A stretch of 64,000 nt of DNA from CAZPNX01 sp964588285 (lineage in GTDB: Bacteria; Edwardsbacteria; AC1; EtOH8), in assembly GCA_964588285.1 (NCBI GenBank), contig CAZPNX010000012.1, forward strand, positions 1-64,000, written 5' to 3'. The position numbers and the translations under genes are program-made. Positions 1 through 9,800 of this stretch are shown here, in pieces (the first letter of the stretch is position 1; the number at the start of each line of letters is the position of its first letter). The notes under the pieces were generated by a model that did not search any database, had not been told where the DNA came from, and saw nothing but the letters and a program-made list of their open reading frames with translations.

Positions 1-119
1 ACGAGATAGTCTAACCGATAGGGGTGACATTCCTGAAGCAATGGGATAATCATTTTTTTCCGAAACCAGCCTTTTTCGGATATCCGATGCTCAGTATTTG
101 CTTGGTGGCTATAAACTGG

Positions 120-149
120 TTGACAAATGAACCATTTTTTACATATAAT
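120..149 (+). promoter_or_regulatory. Sigma70-type promoter for the first secreted-protein gene
   Basis: TTGACA at 120-125 and TATAAT at 144-149 are separated by 18 nt. The predicted transcription start near 156 leaves a leader of about 38 nt that contains an AGGAGA ribosome binding site at 185-190. Bases 1-119 hold no recognisable gene; a GGGGTGACAT motif near 24 resembles one end of the repeat described at 47021. Confidence 0.75.
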
Positions 150-194
150 ACAATATAAGTCATTTAGACACAACACTCTAAAATAGGAGAAGCC

Positions 195-2894
195 ATGTGG
201 AAGCACGTCTGGTTGTGCCTGACAACCGCAATGGTCCTGACCTTGGCTGTGGGAGCTGGGGCGGCCAAGCGGGAGAGGGCTAAGTTGATCGCCGATCCCT
301 GGCAGCAAAACAGCAAGGCGGCGGTGGACACCATCTTCTTCGACGATTTTGAGACCGACACCATGGGCTGGGACACTATGGATATCGCGGTCCAGGAGCC
401 GTTCTGGAACATCAACACCTACTGCCCGGTGGGGGCGTATGCCGGCCACCACTGGTGGTGCGGCACTAACCAGTTCGCCGGGATCTGGGCGGTGTCCCCG
501 GGCTACGGCAACGGCTGGGTGCAGATGCTTTATTCTCCGGATTTCGACCTTACCTCTATATTAGCGGATTCTGTCCAGCTCAGATTCCACCACTACTACA
601 GCGTCGAGGCGCCAGGGGGTGGCAGCGACTGGGACTGTGTCAACCTATGGGCCAGCACCGACAACGGGGCCAACTGGACTCTGATACGGCCCGACACCCT
701 CCGTTCGGACGGGGCAGGAGCCAGCGATTACAACTTGTTTGACTCCTACGCCTGGCACTATACCGGCCTGGTACCCGACTCCATGCCCATTGCCGGCTGG
801 GGCGGCACCAATAGCGGATGGACCATGGTCACCTTCGACCTGACCCAGTTCAAGGGGCAGACGGTCAAGCTTCGCTTTGCCGTGGTCAGCGACCCCATGG
901 AGTCTGATGAGAACAGCGCCGCCGGATACCATGGGGCTTGGTATTTCGACAACCTATCGGTCGACACCCTCAGCGCCGGAGGCGGACGGGCCAGCATTTT
1001 CTTCGACGACTGCGAGTCGGGCAACCTGGGATGGACGCCAGGCTCCAAGATTCCGGCCATTCACTGGCATAAGACGACTTACCGGGCCAACAGCCCGGTG
1101 CAGTCTTGGTATTGCGGCGACGAAAATACCCGCATGCATTCCTGGGGCTATTCCGACGCCATTATCTCACCCCTTATCGACCTAAGCCTGGTGCAGACCA
1201 CCGAGCCCTGCCGGGTGGACTTCATGCTGTGGATAGACATGCCGGATACCGGGGGAGACGCCAACGGCATTTTCGATAACTATTCGGTCGATATTTCGCT
1301 AGATAGCGGCTACTCTTGGCAGGGAGTGACGCCCTACGTCTATGTTGGTTATCCCCAAGCCTCCCTGCAATGGACCTCCCATGAGCAAGTGATGGGCTAC
1401 CTGGACATCACCCAGCATGCGGGCAAGGTGGTCAAACTGCGCATTTCCACCAGCACCGACGGAGACATGACGGTGGGCGAGGGCTTATACATCGACGACT
1501 TCATAGTCAGGGGGAAGACCAGGGAACCCCTGCCGCCCCCGGCCACCGTCCTGCTGGTAGATAACGACGGCGGCGCGGTTGATATATCCGATGAATCCTG
1601 GACCAAATACCTAGAGTCCTCACTGGCCAATCTGGGATACCGATACAGCGCCATCACCATCGGCTCCCATAAGGAATTGGTGCCGGGATACCTAGAACAG
1701 TTTCCAGCGGTCATCTGGAATTTAGGGGGAAATTACGATGGAAGACTGCCGAACTATAAGGCCATCAGCGTCAGCAACCAAAGCCTCCTGATGGATTATC
1801 TCAGCAATGGGGGCAAGTTGTGGATCTCGGGGCAGAAATATCTAGGCTTCGGCAATCCCGACACCACCGTCCATCCCAACCTGTGGACAGACTATATGGG
1901 CTTGAGCCCGGCGGCGGGTTGGTATAATTTAACTACCTACCGCGTGGCCGGGGTGGCGGGCGACCCTATAGGAGACGGTTTCTCAGATACCCTAGAATAC
2001 GACCGGATGAACGGAGCTTACATGGGATGGACCTTCCCCTCGTTTGCCTATTCCCTGACGCCGGACACTCCGGCCGTTCCGGTTTACGGCTTTCTAACGG
2101 CCGACAACGGCAGCTTTAACGGATTGCGCTATCATGATGCCGGCACCGGATACCGGATGGTTCACACCTCATTTCCCTTTGAGGCGTTGTCCACCTGGCA
2201 GACCCGCGACACTCTGATGTCCAGGATCCTACGTTGGTTCCTAACCGACACCTTGGATTATATGCCGCCCCAGATCCCGACCGGCCTGAATGCCGCCCAG
2301 GACTCCAATAAATTGATCTGCCGCTGGCGCGCCAACAGCGAGCCGGATCTGGCCGGATACCGCATCTATCGGGCGGTGGAAGCAGGCATGCCTTCCTGGT
2401 CGCGGATAGGCGAGGTTGCCACTCCGGATACCGTTTTCACCGACACCCTGATTGAACCCAATTCGGTCTATGTCTACGCGGTAACCGCCTATGATCAACA
2501 AAATCCGGCCAACGAGAGCCGGTTTAGTGAATGGGTCTTCATTAGAATCCAGCCCTGGGACAAAACAGGGGAGATGGCCGGCCCCGGCGACAGGAGGGCT
2601 CCTTTCCGGCTGTACCAGAATACCCCCAATCCGGCCCGGGTCGGAATCGCCATTCGCTTCTCGTTGCCTGAAGCCTGTCAAGTGAGGCTCAGCGTCTACA
2701 ACATTCTGGGTCAGTCGGTGGCCGACCTGGTTCAGGGGGAAAGGGGGCCGGGCATTCACGAGGTAAATTGGAACCTTCGGGACGGCTCGGGAAAAACACT
2801 TCCAGCTGGATGCTACTTCTACCGGATGGAAGCCGCCTCGGCCAATGGGGCCAGAAAGTATGGCCACACCAGAAACATGGTAATACTGCCGTAA
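195..2894 (+). CDS. Large secreted T9SS-type cargo protein with jelly-roll and fibronectin III domains
   Basis: An 899-residue protein with a signal peptide (about residues 1-23). Two related N-terminal modules begin with FFDDFETD (about 47) and FFDDCESG (about 268); they look like the MAM/jelly-roll domains of secreted peptidases and adhesins. Around residue 451, VLLVDNDGG opens a Rossmann-like domain of the type found beside such modules. A fibronectin III domain lies at about 690-785 and a C-terminal T9SS sorting module at about 804-899 (PNPARVGIAIRFSLP, VYNILGQSV, CYFYRM). No catalytic motif was recognised, so enzymatic function is unknown. It is probably exported to the cell surface. The ATG follows AGGAGA at good spacing, and the next gene starts 12 nt after the stop with its own ribosome binding site, so the two are likely cotranscribed. 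Confidence 0.85.
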   Translation: MWKHVWLCLTTAMVLTLAVGAGAAKRERAKLIADPWQQNSKAAVDTIFFDDFETDTMGWDTMDIAVQEPFWNINTYCPVGAYAGHHWWCGTNQFAGIWAVSPGYGNGWVQMLYSPDFDLTSILADSVQLRFHHYYSVEAPGGGSDWDCVNLWASTDNGANWTLIRPDTLRSDGAGASDYNLFDSYAWHYTGLVPDSMPIAGWGGTNSGWTMVTFDLTQFKGQTVKLRFAVVSDPMESDENSAAGYHGAWYFDNLSVDTLSAGGGRASIFFDDCESGNLGWTPGSKIPAIHWHKTTYRANSPVQSWYCGDENTRMHSWGYSDAIISPLIDLSLVQTTEPCRVDFMLWIDMPDTGGDANGIFDNYSVDISLDSGYSWQGVTPYVYVGYPQASLQWTSHEQVMGYLDITQHAGKVVKLRISTSTDGDMTVGEGLYIDDFIVRGKTREPLPPPATVLLVDNDGGAVDISDESWTKYLESSLANLGYRYSAITIGSHKELVPGYLEQFPAVIWNLGGNYDGRLPNYKAISVSNQSLLMDYLSNGGKLWISGQKYLGFGNPDTTVHPNLWTDYMGLSPAAGWYNLTTYRVAGVAGDPIGDGFSDTLEYDRMNGAYMGWTFPSFAYSLTPDTPAVPVYGFLTADNGSFNGLRYHDAGTGYRMVHTSFPFEALSTWQTRDTLMSRILRWFLTDTLDYMPPQIPTGLNAAQDSNKLICRWRANSEPDLAGYRIYRAVEAGMPSWSRIGEVATPDTVFTDTLIEPNSVYVYAVTAYDQQNPANESRFSEWVFIRIQPWDKTGEMAGPGDRRAPFRLYQNTPNPARVGIAIRFSLPEACQVRLSVYNILGQSVADLVQGERGPGIHEVNWNLRDGSGKTLPAGCYFYRMEAASANGARKYGHTRNMVILP

Positions 2895-2906
2895 GGAGAG
2901 ACGAAG

Positions 2907-5267
2907 ATGAGAAAGACGATATTAATTTTGACCATAACCATTCTGGCTGTCTCTGGCACAACCCTGGCCGTGGCGCCGTCCATAACCCTGACCACTTTGT
3001 GGCCGGACACGAGCTACTCCGGGCCCTTCACCGTCCGCACGGTTATCAGGGGGGCGGACGGGGTGGGATACGCATCCCTCGGCTTTTGCTTCAATCCCGA
3101 CAACGGACCTTGGTATTGGTCCTACAATGGATCGGGGGCTCCTGACGACAATTGGATAGAGGAATACACCCAGTCGGGAGACACCTTCTATTTCGATATT
3201 CCGTCAATTCCTTCCGGCATGGAGACTCCGGTGTTGGTGGCCTATTCCGTCTATGCCGAGGATCCCTGGCATAACTATACCGAGGATCCGGGCAACAACC
3301 AATACTACAGCTTTATGAACACGGTCTACAACCCGCAGTTCGCCGGGGTTACCCCTCTGTCCGATACTTTCTACACCGGGCCTTTCGTGGTCAGCGCCGA
3401 GATAACTAGTTCCTCGACCGTCTCCTCGGCCACACTGACCTACGACTTGGGCGGGTCGAACGAACTGCCCTATGACAGCATCGGGGTTGATGGCAGGTAT
3501 TACTTCAGCATACCGCGACATCCGGGCAATGCCCAGACGCCGGCCAATTACCTGTGGTATCTGACAGCCTACGACCAGGCCAGCGGCGACTGGACGTACT
3601 ATCCTCCTAGAAAAGACTCATTGAACCACTTCACCCTGCGGGACCCATGGCCCACTGATACCAGAATCCTGACCAACACCGGCCAGACAGGTCCCTTCCC
3701 GGTATGGACAACATTTCGGTCGGAGGGGCAGATTTCCAACGACTCGCTCTGGGTGTATTCCTTCGGGTTAGGCAGTTGGGTGCCTTATCCCCGCGACAGC
3801 CTGGGAAGCACCGACCCCAGAATTCATTACTATACCATACCCCAGCAGGAACAACCCGTGATCAACCCGGTTTCGGTTAATTGGTACATCAAGGCCTACG
3901 ACGGCCTGACAGGCAACTACGTGCTTGAATCGGACACCATATTCAAGTTCAAAATCTTTGATTGGCAGCCGCCTCAGATAAGCGGCCTCACCTGTCTGGC
4001 CAACAATTCAGGCAACGGACCTTTCGAAGTTTTCGCCTCGGTTCGAGACACCTCGGGCATCCACCAAGTGAGGTTATGCTATCGCTCCAAACCCTCGGCC
4101 GACACCAGCTGGCATTATCTGCCGATGTATCCCACCGGGGTACCCGACCAGTACCGGGGCGCCATCCCGGTACAGCCCTACGGTTCCCTGGTGCAGTACT
4201 ATGTCCAAGCCCGCGACAAAGCCAGCGACGGCATCTCTCTTATAGGAAACACCAGCTATAGTCCTTACGGTCCTGGGATCAACCCTTGGCAGTTTTTCGC
4301 CGGCGACAATCCGCAACGCATACTTTTGGTAAACGACGCCCTGAACTTGGAGGAATATGGCGATTTATACTTAGCTTCTCTAGACACGGTGGTACAGTTC
4401 TACGGTTACTGGGACAATCGGCTGCTTTCCGTGAATTCCTTGCTTTCCAACTTCAACATGGTCGTTTGGTTCACCGGTCTAGACAGCGTCAACACTTTGA
4501 GCCAAACCGACCGTGACAGTCTGGTAGCCTTTTTGGATCGCGGGGGATCTCTGCTGCTGTCTTCCAAGAACCTGGGACAGAACATCGGGGACACCTCCGT
4601 GTTTTTTCAGCAGTATCTCAAGGCCAGCTATCTTTCAGGCAACGCCAACCAGATCATCCTTAAGGGCCAATCAGGATGCTACCCCATAAGCAATGGGCCT
4701 TCGGACTCGTTGACGATGACCGCTATTAATGCCAGGTCTTGCGATCGTCTGGTACCGCTAGCCGGCGCCGACTCGGTATTCACCTACCGCACCGTGGGAG
4801 GTTCCGGGGTGGTGCGCTGTTCCACCGAGACCTTCAAAACGGTGTTCAGTGCGGTGCCCCTAGAGCACTTGGTCTCGTCGACTCTCAACCGCGTATCCAG
4901 AACCCGTTTCATCGCTCGCTGCCTGAAGTGGTTCGGAGCAGATGTCTTTTACCAGGTGGAAGGCGAGCCGGAGCCCGGCTTGGCAGTCGGCAGAAACATT
5001 CTTTTGGGCGCCAAGCCCAATCCCATGTCCGATTACGGGATAATATCGTTCAACCTGGAAAACCCGGGCACGGCCATCCTGAGAATCTACAACGTGGGAG
5101 GACAGTTGGTAAAAACAATTTTCCAGGGTCAGGCCGGTTCCGGCGTCCATTCTATCCGATGGGACGGCCGGGACGACCATGGCCGTCAGGTCTCCAATGG
5201 GGTCTATTTTTACAAACTTGAGGCCGGGCAGACCAGGCTGACCAGCAGGCTGGTTATCATTCGTTAA
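2907..5267 (+). CDS. Secreted T9SS-type cargo protein with repeated Ig-like modules
   Basis: A 786-residue protein with a clear signal peptide (about residues 1-22). At least four repeated beta modules each contain a GPF-x-V signature (SYSGPFTV, FYTGPFVV, QTGPFPV, GNGPFEV), suggesting tandem Ig-like domains. RILLVNDAL near residue 470 starts a Rossmann-like domain like that of the upstream protein. The last 90 or so residues form a T9SS sorting module (PNPMSDYGIISFNLE, IYNVGGQLV, NGVYFYKL). AAGGAGAGACGAAG directly before the ATG supplies the ribosome binding site. It is paired with the preceding gene and followed by a strong terminator. Substrate or ligand is unknown. Confidence 0.85.
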   Translation: MRKTILILTITILAVSGTTLAVAPSITLTTLWPDTSYSGPFTVRTVIRGADGVGYASLGFCFNPDNGPWYWSYNGSGAPDDNWIEEYTQSGDTFYFDIPSIPSGMETPVLVAYSVYAEDPWHNYTEDPGNNQYYSFMNTVYNPQFAGVTPLSDTFYTGPFVVSAEITSSSTVSSATLTYDLGGSNELPYDSIGVDGRYYFSIPRHPGNAQTPANYLWYLTAYDQASGDWTYYPPRKDSLNHFTLRDPWPTDTRILTNTGQTGPFPVWTTFRSEGQISNDSLWVYSFGLGSWVPYPRDSLGSTDPRIHYYTIPQQEQPVINPVSVNWYIKAYDGLTGNYVLESDTIFKFKIFDWQPPQISGLTCLANNSGNGPFEVFASVRDTSGIHQVRLCYRSKPSADTSWHYLPMYPTGVPDQYRGAIPVQPYGSLVQYYVQARDKASDGISLIGNTSYSPYGPGINPWQFFAGDNPQRILLVNDALNLEEYGDLYLASLDTVVQFYGYWDNRLLSVNSLLSNFNMVVWFTGLDSVNTLSQTDRDSLVAFLDRGGSLLLSSKNLGQNIGDTSVFFQQYLKASYLSGNANQIILKGQSGCYPISNGPSDSLTMTAINARSCDRLVPLAGADSVFTYRTVGGSGVVRCSTETFKTVFSAVPLEHLVSSTLNRVSRTRFIARCLKWFGADVFYQVEGEPEPGLAVGRNILLGAKPNPMSDYGIISFNLENPGTAILRIYNVGGQLVKTIFQGQAGSGVHSIRWDGRDDHGRQVSNGVYFYKLEAGQTRLTSRLVIIR

Positions 5268-5283
5268 CCTGAAAGGTTTTGAA

Positions 5284-5311
5284 GGGCCCGACCTTTCGGT
5301 CGGGCCCTTTT
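5284..5311 (+). terminator. Intrinsic terminator after the first two-gene unit
   Basis: A perfect 10-bp GC-rich stem (GGGCCCGACC 5284-5293, GGTCGGGCCC 5298-5307) with a TTTC loop is followed by TTTT. Confidence 0.9.
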
Positions 5312-5329
5312 GCTAAGATTGCCAAGGTA

Positions 5330-5358
5330 TTGATTTTCTAAAATTACTGTGTTAGACT
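5330..5358 (+). promoter_or_regulatory. Promoter giving an almost leaderless transcript
   Basis: TTGATT (5330-5335), 17-nt spacer, TAGACT (5353-5358). Only 9 nt separate the -10 box from the ATG at 5368 and there is no Shine-Dalgarno sequence, so a leader of about 3 nt is predicted. Confidence 0.5.
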
Positions 5359-5367
5359 TTTCATATT

Positions 5368-6873
5368 ATGAGGGAAAAAGGTAAAATCATTATTTCCATC
5401 CTCTGCCTGATTGCATCTGCTGCCGGGGCGGAATGGGGCAGCGAAGAGAACCTGACCGAGTGGTCGGTGGGGGGCTCTTGGACCACCCCAAACAACGCCA
5501 GAGGGATTGCCTGTTCAGGCGACACGGTGTTCTTGTTGTGGCATGATTCCCGCATGGGCCCGGCGCCCAATCGCGGTTACAGGTTATTCTGCAAAATCTA
5601 TGACGGCCAAACATGGTCCGGAGATATTCTGGTGGGGGCCTTCAATAATTCAGCCTTCCACAACTGGAATCCCTCATGTGTCATAGATGATTATGGCAGG
5701 CTTCACGTAGTTTGGGAAAGCAACGATATCAATTATCCGGACCAGGGAAACGACGACATCGTCTATCGCATGTATCAGGGCAATGACTGGTCCTCGACTG
5801 TCAGGCTGACCAGCCATCCGTTGCATTCATGGCATCCTTCGATTACCAACGGACCGGGTGGACGGTTGGACGTTTTTTGGCAGGACGATAGGAACGGCGG
5901 CTTCCGCATATACGCTAGAACCTTCGATGGAGTCTCCTGGCAATCCGAGTATTGCTTGGATACGCTTTGCCGGGCAGCGTCTTTCCCCAGTGCCGCCACC
6001 TCGCTGGGCCGGCCGGCCGTGGCTTGGCAGGACTTTCGCACCGGCATCAACCAGATATTTTTTATATCCCAAGGCTCAGGGGGGTGGGGCCTTGACAGCG
6101 CCGTCAGCCATTCCACCTTCGGAGCCTTTACCCCATGCCTGGTTTCCGACGTTGCCGGCAATCTCCACCTGGCTTGGGAGGACTACCGCGACGGCAACGG
6201 CGAAATCTATTATCGACGGTTGTCGGCAGCCACCGGCAGTTGGGGGCCGGAGGCCAGAATCACCTTCGATCCTTCGCATTCTTGTTGGCCGGTGATGGCC
6301 TGCCGGAGCGACAGCCTGGTGGATATATTCTGGGCGGACGACCGGGAAGGCAATTATGAAATCTATACGGCCCGATGGTCCGGCGGAGTTTGGGGACCGG
6401 AAAGCAGACTGACCTATCAAAACGCGGCATCCCTTATTCCATCGGTGGCGGCCGATTCCAGGGGCAACCTGCAGCTGGCCTGGACCGAGATGCGAGTAAA
6501 CCAGGCTTACGCCCCCGATGTCTTTTTCATGAGGAACATCATCAACCCTTGGCCTAAAGGGGCGTTGTCGGGCGATTCAAATTCAAGGATAATATCCGGA
6601 TTCACCATCAATCCAAACCCATCCATCGGACGGGTCCGCTTTGATTTTACCCTGAAAAACCGAACATCGGACGGGACGGCCGAGCTGGCCATATACAACC
6701 TGTCCGGACAGCGCTTGGTGAACATTAAGAATAACAGAATAAAAGCGGGGATAAATTCTATTTTCTGGGACGGACTGTGCAGTGACGGTCTGCGTCCAGC
6801 ATCGGGGGTTTACCTGGTCAGAATTACGGCCGACGGACAAAGCGCCAGCCGGAAGCTGGTCGTCTTGAGATAG
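5368..6873 (+). CDS. Secreted beta-propeller-like repeat protein with T9SS sorting module
   Basis: A 501-residue protein with a signal peptide (about residues 1-21). Six repeats of about 50 residues each carry the pattern h-x-h-x-W-x-D-x-R-x-G-x-x-x-IY-x-R (for example LHLAWEDYRDGNGEIYYRR and VDIFWADDREGNYEIYTAR). This is reminiscent of sialidase/BNR-type propeller blades, although no sialidase active site was identified. Residues about 410-501 are the T9SS C-terminal module (INPNPSIGRVRFDF, IYNLSGQRL, SGVYLVRI). The same repeat occurs in the proteins at 39756 and 52614. The gene lies between a terminator and the C25 peptidase gene, with 21 nt to the latter. Confidence 0.8.
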   Translation: MREKGKIIISILCLIASAAGAEWGSEENLTEWSVGGSWTTPNNARGIACSGDTVFLLWHDSRMGPAPNRGYRLFCKIYDGQTWSGDILVGAFNNSAFHNWNPSCVIDDYGRLHVVWESNDINYPDQGNDDIVYRMYQGNDWSSTVRLTSHPLHSWHPSITNGPGGRLDVFWQDDRNGGFRIYARTFDGVSWQSEYCLDTLCRAASFPSAATSLGRPAVAWQDFRTGINQIFFISQGSGGWGLDSAVSHSTFGAFTPCLVSDVAGNLHLAWEDYRDGNGEIYYRRLSAATGSWGPEARITFDPSHSCWPVMACRSDSLVDIFWADDREGNYEIYTARWSGGVWGPESRLTYQNAASLIPSVAADSRGNLQLAWTEMRVNQAYAPDVFFMRNIINPWPKGALSGDSNSRIISGFTINPNPSIGRVRFDFTLKNRTSDGTAELAIYNLSGQRLVNIKNNRIKAGINSIFWDGLCSDGLRPASGVYLVRITADGQSASRKLVVLR

Positions 6874-6894
6874 TCCATCGACGACATCTTTCGC

Positions 6895-9800
6895 ATGATC
6901 ATGATGACGGTCAAAAGCATACTGACAACCATTTTCGTCCTTACCTCGGCCGCCTCGGCTTTTGAGATGACCTTGATGTCCAGCGGCCGCCAGGGCCTGG
7001 AGATAGATATTCGCTTCCAACGGCCGGAAACGACATCGGTAGTCATCGGTGAAAGAACATACCACCGGATCGTCATGGAGGGCTGCCGAGCCTCTGCCGA
7101 TCCCGGCCAGCCGGAGTTGCCTCAGAAAAGCTTTATGGTGGCGGTACCCCCCAATCATCGTCTTGTAGCCGAGGTTTCGACCTCGGGGGGCGGTGAATTG
7201 AAAGGAATAAGACCTCTGCCGGCTCCAGGACTGAACGACGGAACCGAGAGGGCTTTTATTTTAGGGGATGGTTACCGGGTGGATGGAACGTATCCCAAAA
7301 CTAAGCTCATGGTTTCCGAGCCGGCATGGATAGGCCGGATCAAAGTGGCCACGGTCACGGTCTTTCCTGTTGTCTTCCGGCCGGGACCGGAGGCGCTGCA
7401 ATGGAGCGACCGCTTCAATATCTCAATAAAATACCTACCCGCCTACACACAGGACCGTCCGGCGGATCCTTGGCCCCCCCCCTTGCCAACCCCTTCCGAA
7501 AAAACGGCCCTCGATGTTCTGATTAACAGCGTACAGGCTGCAGAATGGTTCTGCCGGCCGACCGGGCAGAACCAGAAGGTCTCGACCGTATCTTCGGACA
7601 CCCTGCCATTCAAGATGCTGGTGAGATCCGACGGTATCCATCGTGTCGGCTATGCCGATCTGGCCGCGGCCGGCATCGATCCCAGGCTTTTCGACCCCAG
7701 GAATTTGAAGGTTTTTTACCGGGGCCGGGAGGTGCCAATATATTTCCCAGGACAGGAGGACGGAATTTTCGATCTCCAGGATTATTTTGAATTTTTTGGA
7801 CAAAGAGCAAAAGGAGAAAACACCCATTTCCATGCTTACACCGATAACCAAGTCTACTACCTCGGTTTCGGCGGGGCCAACGGGGCCAGGATGGTGGAGG
7901 AGGATGCCTTGCCTTCCTCGCACCACAGCTATGTTCCCTCGGAGTTCAACGACACCCTGCATTTTGAACACGACAGCATTTTTGTCAGGCTCAATAAAAG
8001 GGAGAGCGATCAGAGCGATCGCTGGTTCTGGCGCCGGGTGGACCAGGGAGACAGTTTGGTGGCCGTATTCGACCTGTCAGGGCTGAACGCTTCATCCCAA
8101 TCGCCGGTCGAGTTTACCGTGGCTCTTCACGGTTATACCTATGTAGATAACGGAACCGATCCGGACCACGGAGTGGCGGCCACCATTAACGGCCACGTCC
8201 TGCCGGCGCAGTTTTTCGACGGCCAGGCGCCTTACCTATATCGTGTTTCGATTCCTTCGCACTGGTGCCAACCGACATCCAACCGTCTGATTTTTTATCA
8301 CGCGCAAGTTCCCTATACAAACGACAGCTATTTGCTGAATTGGATAGAGGTCTCATATTTCCGCCTCTATAAGCCAGAAGGCGATAGGTTGGAATTCATC
8401 CGGCCGTCAGGTACTCCGGATACCTTATGCGAGTTTACGGTCGGCGGTTTCAGCAGTCATGTCATAGATATATATAAGCCCGGAACCAGCAAACTGACGG
8501 GGATTAAAATCGAAGCTGGGCCTTCCGGGCTTGATTATCAGGCAACTTTCCAAGACAAAAGCTTCGGCCCTGTCGGCTATGTGGCGGTGGACGGGGGGGC
8601 GGCAGCCAGATTGAAACCGGCGGCTATTATCCCGAACAGGTCTTCTGATCTGAGAAACCTCACCAACCGCGGCTTATACTTGATAGTGGCTCCGGACACG
8701 CTTCGGTCCCAAGCCTTGGCTCTGGCAGCCCAGAGATCGGCCCAATTCCCCAGCGCTACAGTGGCCCTGACCTCGGACATCTACGACGAGTTCAACGGGG
8801 GACTCCCGTCGGATGCTGCCGTAAAGGATTTCATAAGATACGCCTACGAGCATTGGGTCGAGCCTCCAGCCTATGTATTGCTTATGGGTGAGGGGTCGTA
8901 CGATCCCAGGAATCTGCTGGGCAACAGTCGCATCGATTTTGTGCCGGTCCACTTCACCCGAACCGACGATTTCGGGCCGGTGGCCGATGACAACTGGTAC
9001 GCTTGCGTTTCCGGAAGCGACCAGCTGCCCGACATCGCCTTGGGGCGGTTGGCGGTATCTACCGTACCGCAGTATGCCCAGTGGGAGAACAAGAGATATT
9101 TCTACGAGAACAGTCCGATCGTCGATCAATGGCGGCGCGATTTTATGCTGGTGGCCGGTTGGCCTAAAGAACCTGGGGATGATTTCCATACCCCCAGCGA
9201 TCAATTGGCCAGCTCTCTTGACCCCAGGTTCACTGTTTCCAAGGTCTATCACGGCCCGGGTCAGCACAGCACTCAGAACCTCATCGAACAGTTCAACGAG
9301 GGGTCGGCAGTTCTTTTCTATTATGGACATGGCGGCGGCCGAGTATGGTCGATGAGTTTTTTCTTTACCAACAATGAGATCCCTAGGCTCAACAACTGGG
9401 GCCGTTGGCCTTTTGTCACCGCCGCCACTTGTTTCAGCGGCGCCTTCGACGTTCCGGATACCACCTCCCTGTCACAGGATCTGCTGCGGGCCCATGGTGG
9501 AGCCATCGGGGTGCTGGCTTCTAGCGGCCCCTCTTGGGGGAACACCATGGAATGGACGGTGGCTGGAGCCATTAATGAAAAGGGCAATAGGCGCTTGGGT
9601 GATATCGCTCTTTCCGCCAAATACCAGCTATCCGGAGGCCTGCCTCCCGGCGGGTACATATCCGAGATGATGAGCAGCTTCAACCTGCTGGGGGATCCGG
9701 CCACCAGCCTGGCTTTGGCCGACACCGGCCTCAGGCCCGCTCTGTCACCGTCCTCGGTGGCCCCGGGAGATTCACTTGGTTTGCTGTTGACGGGTGATTT

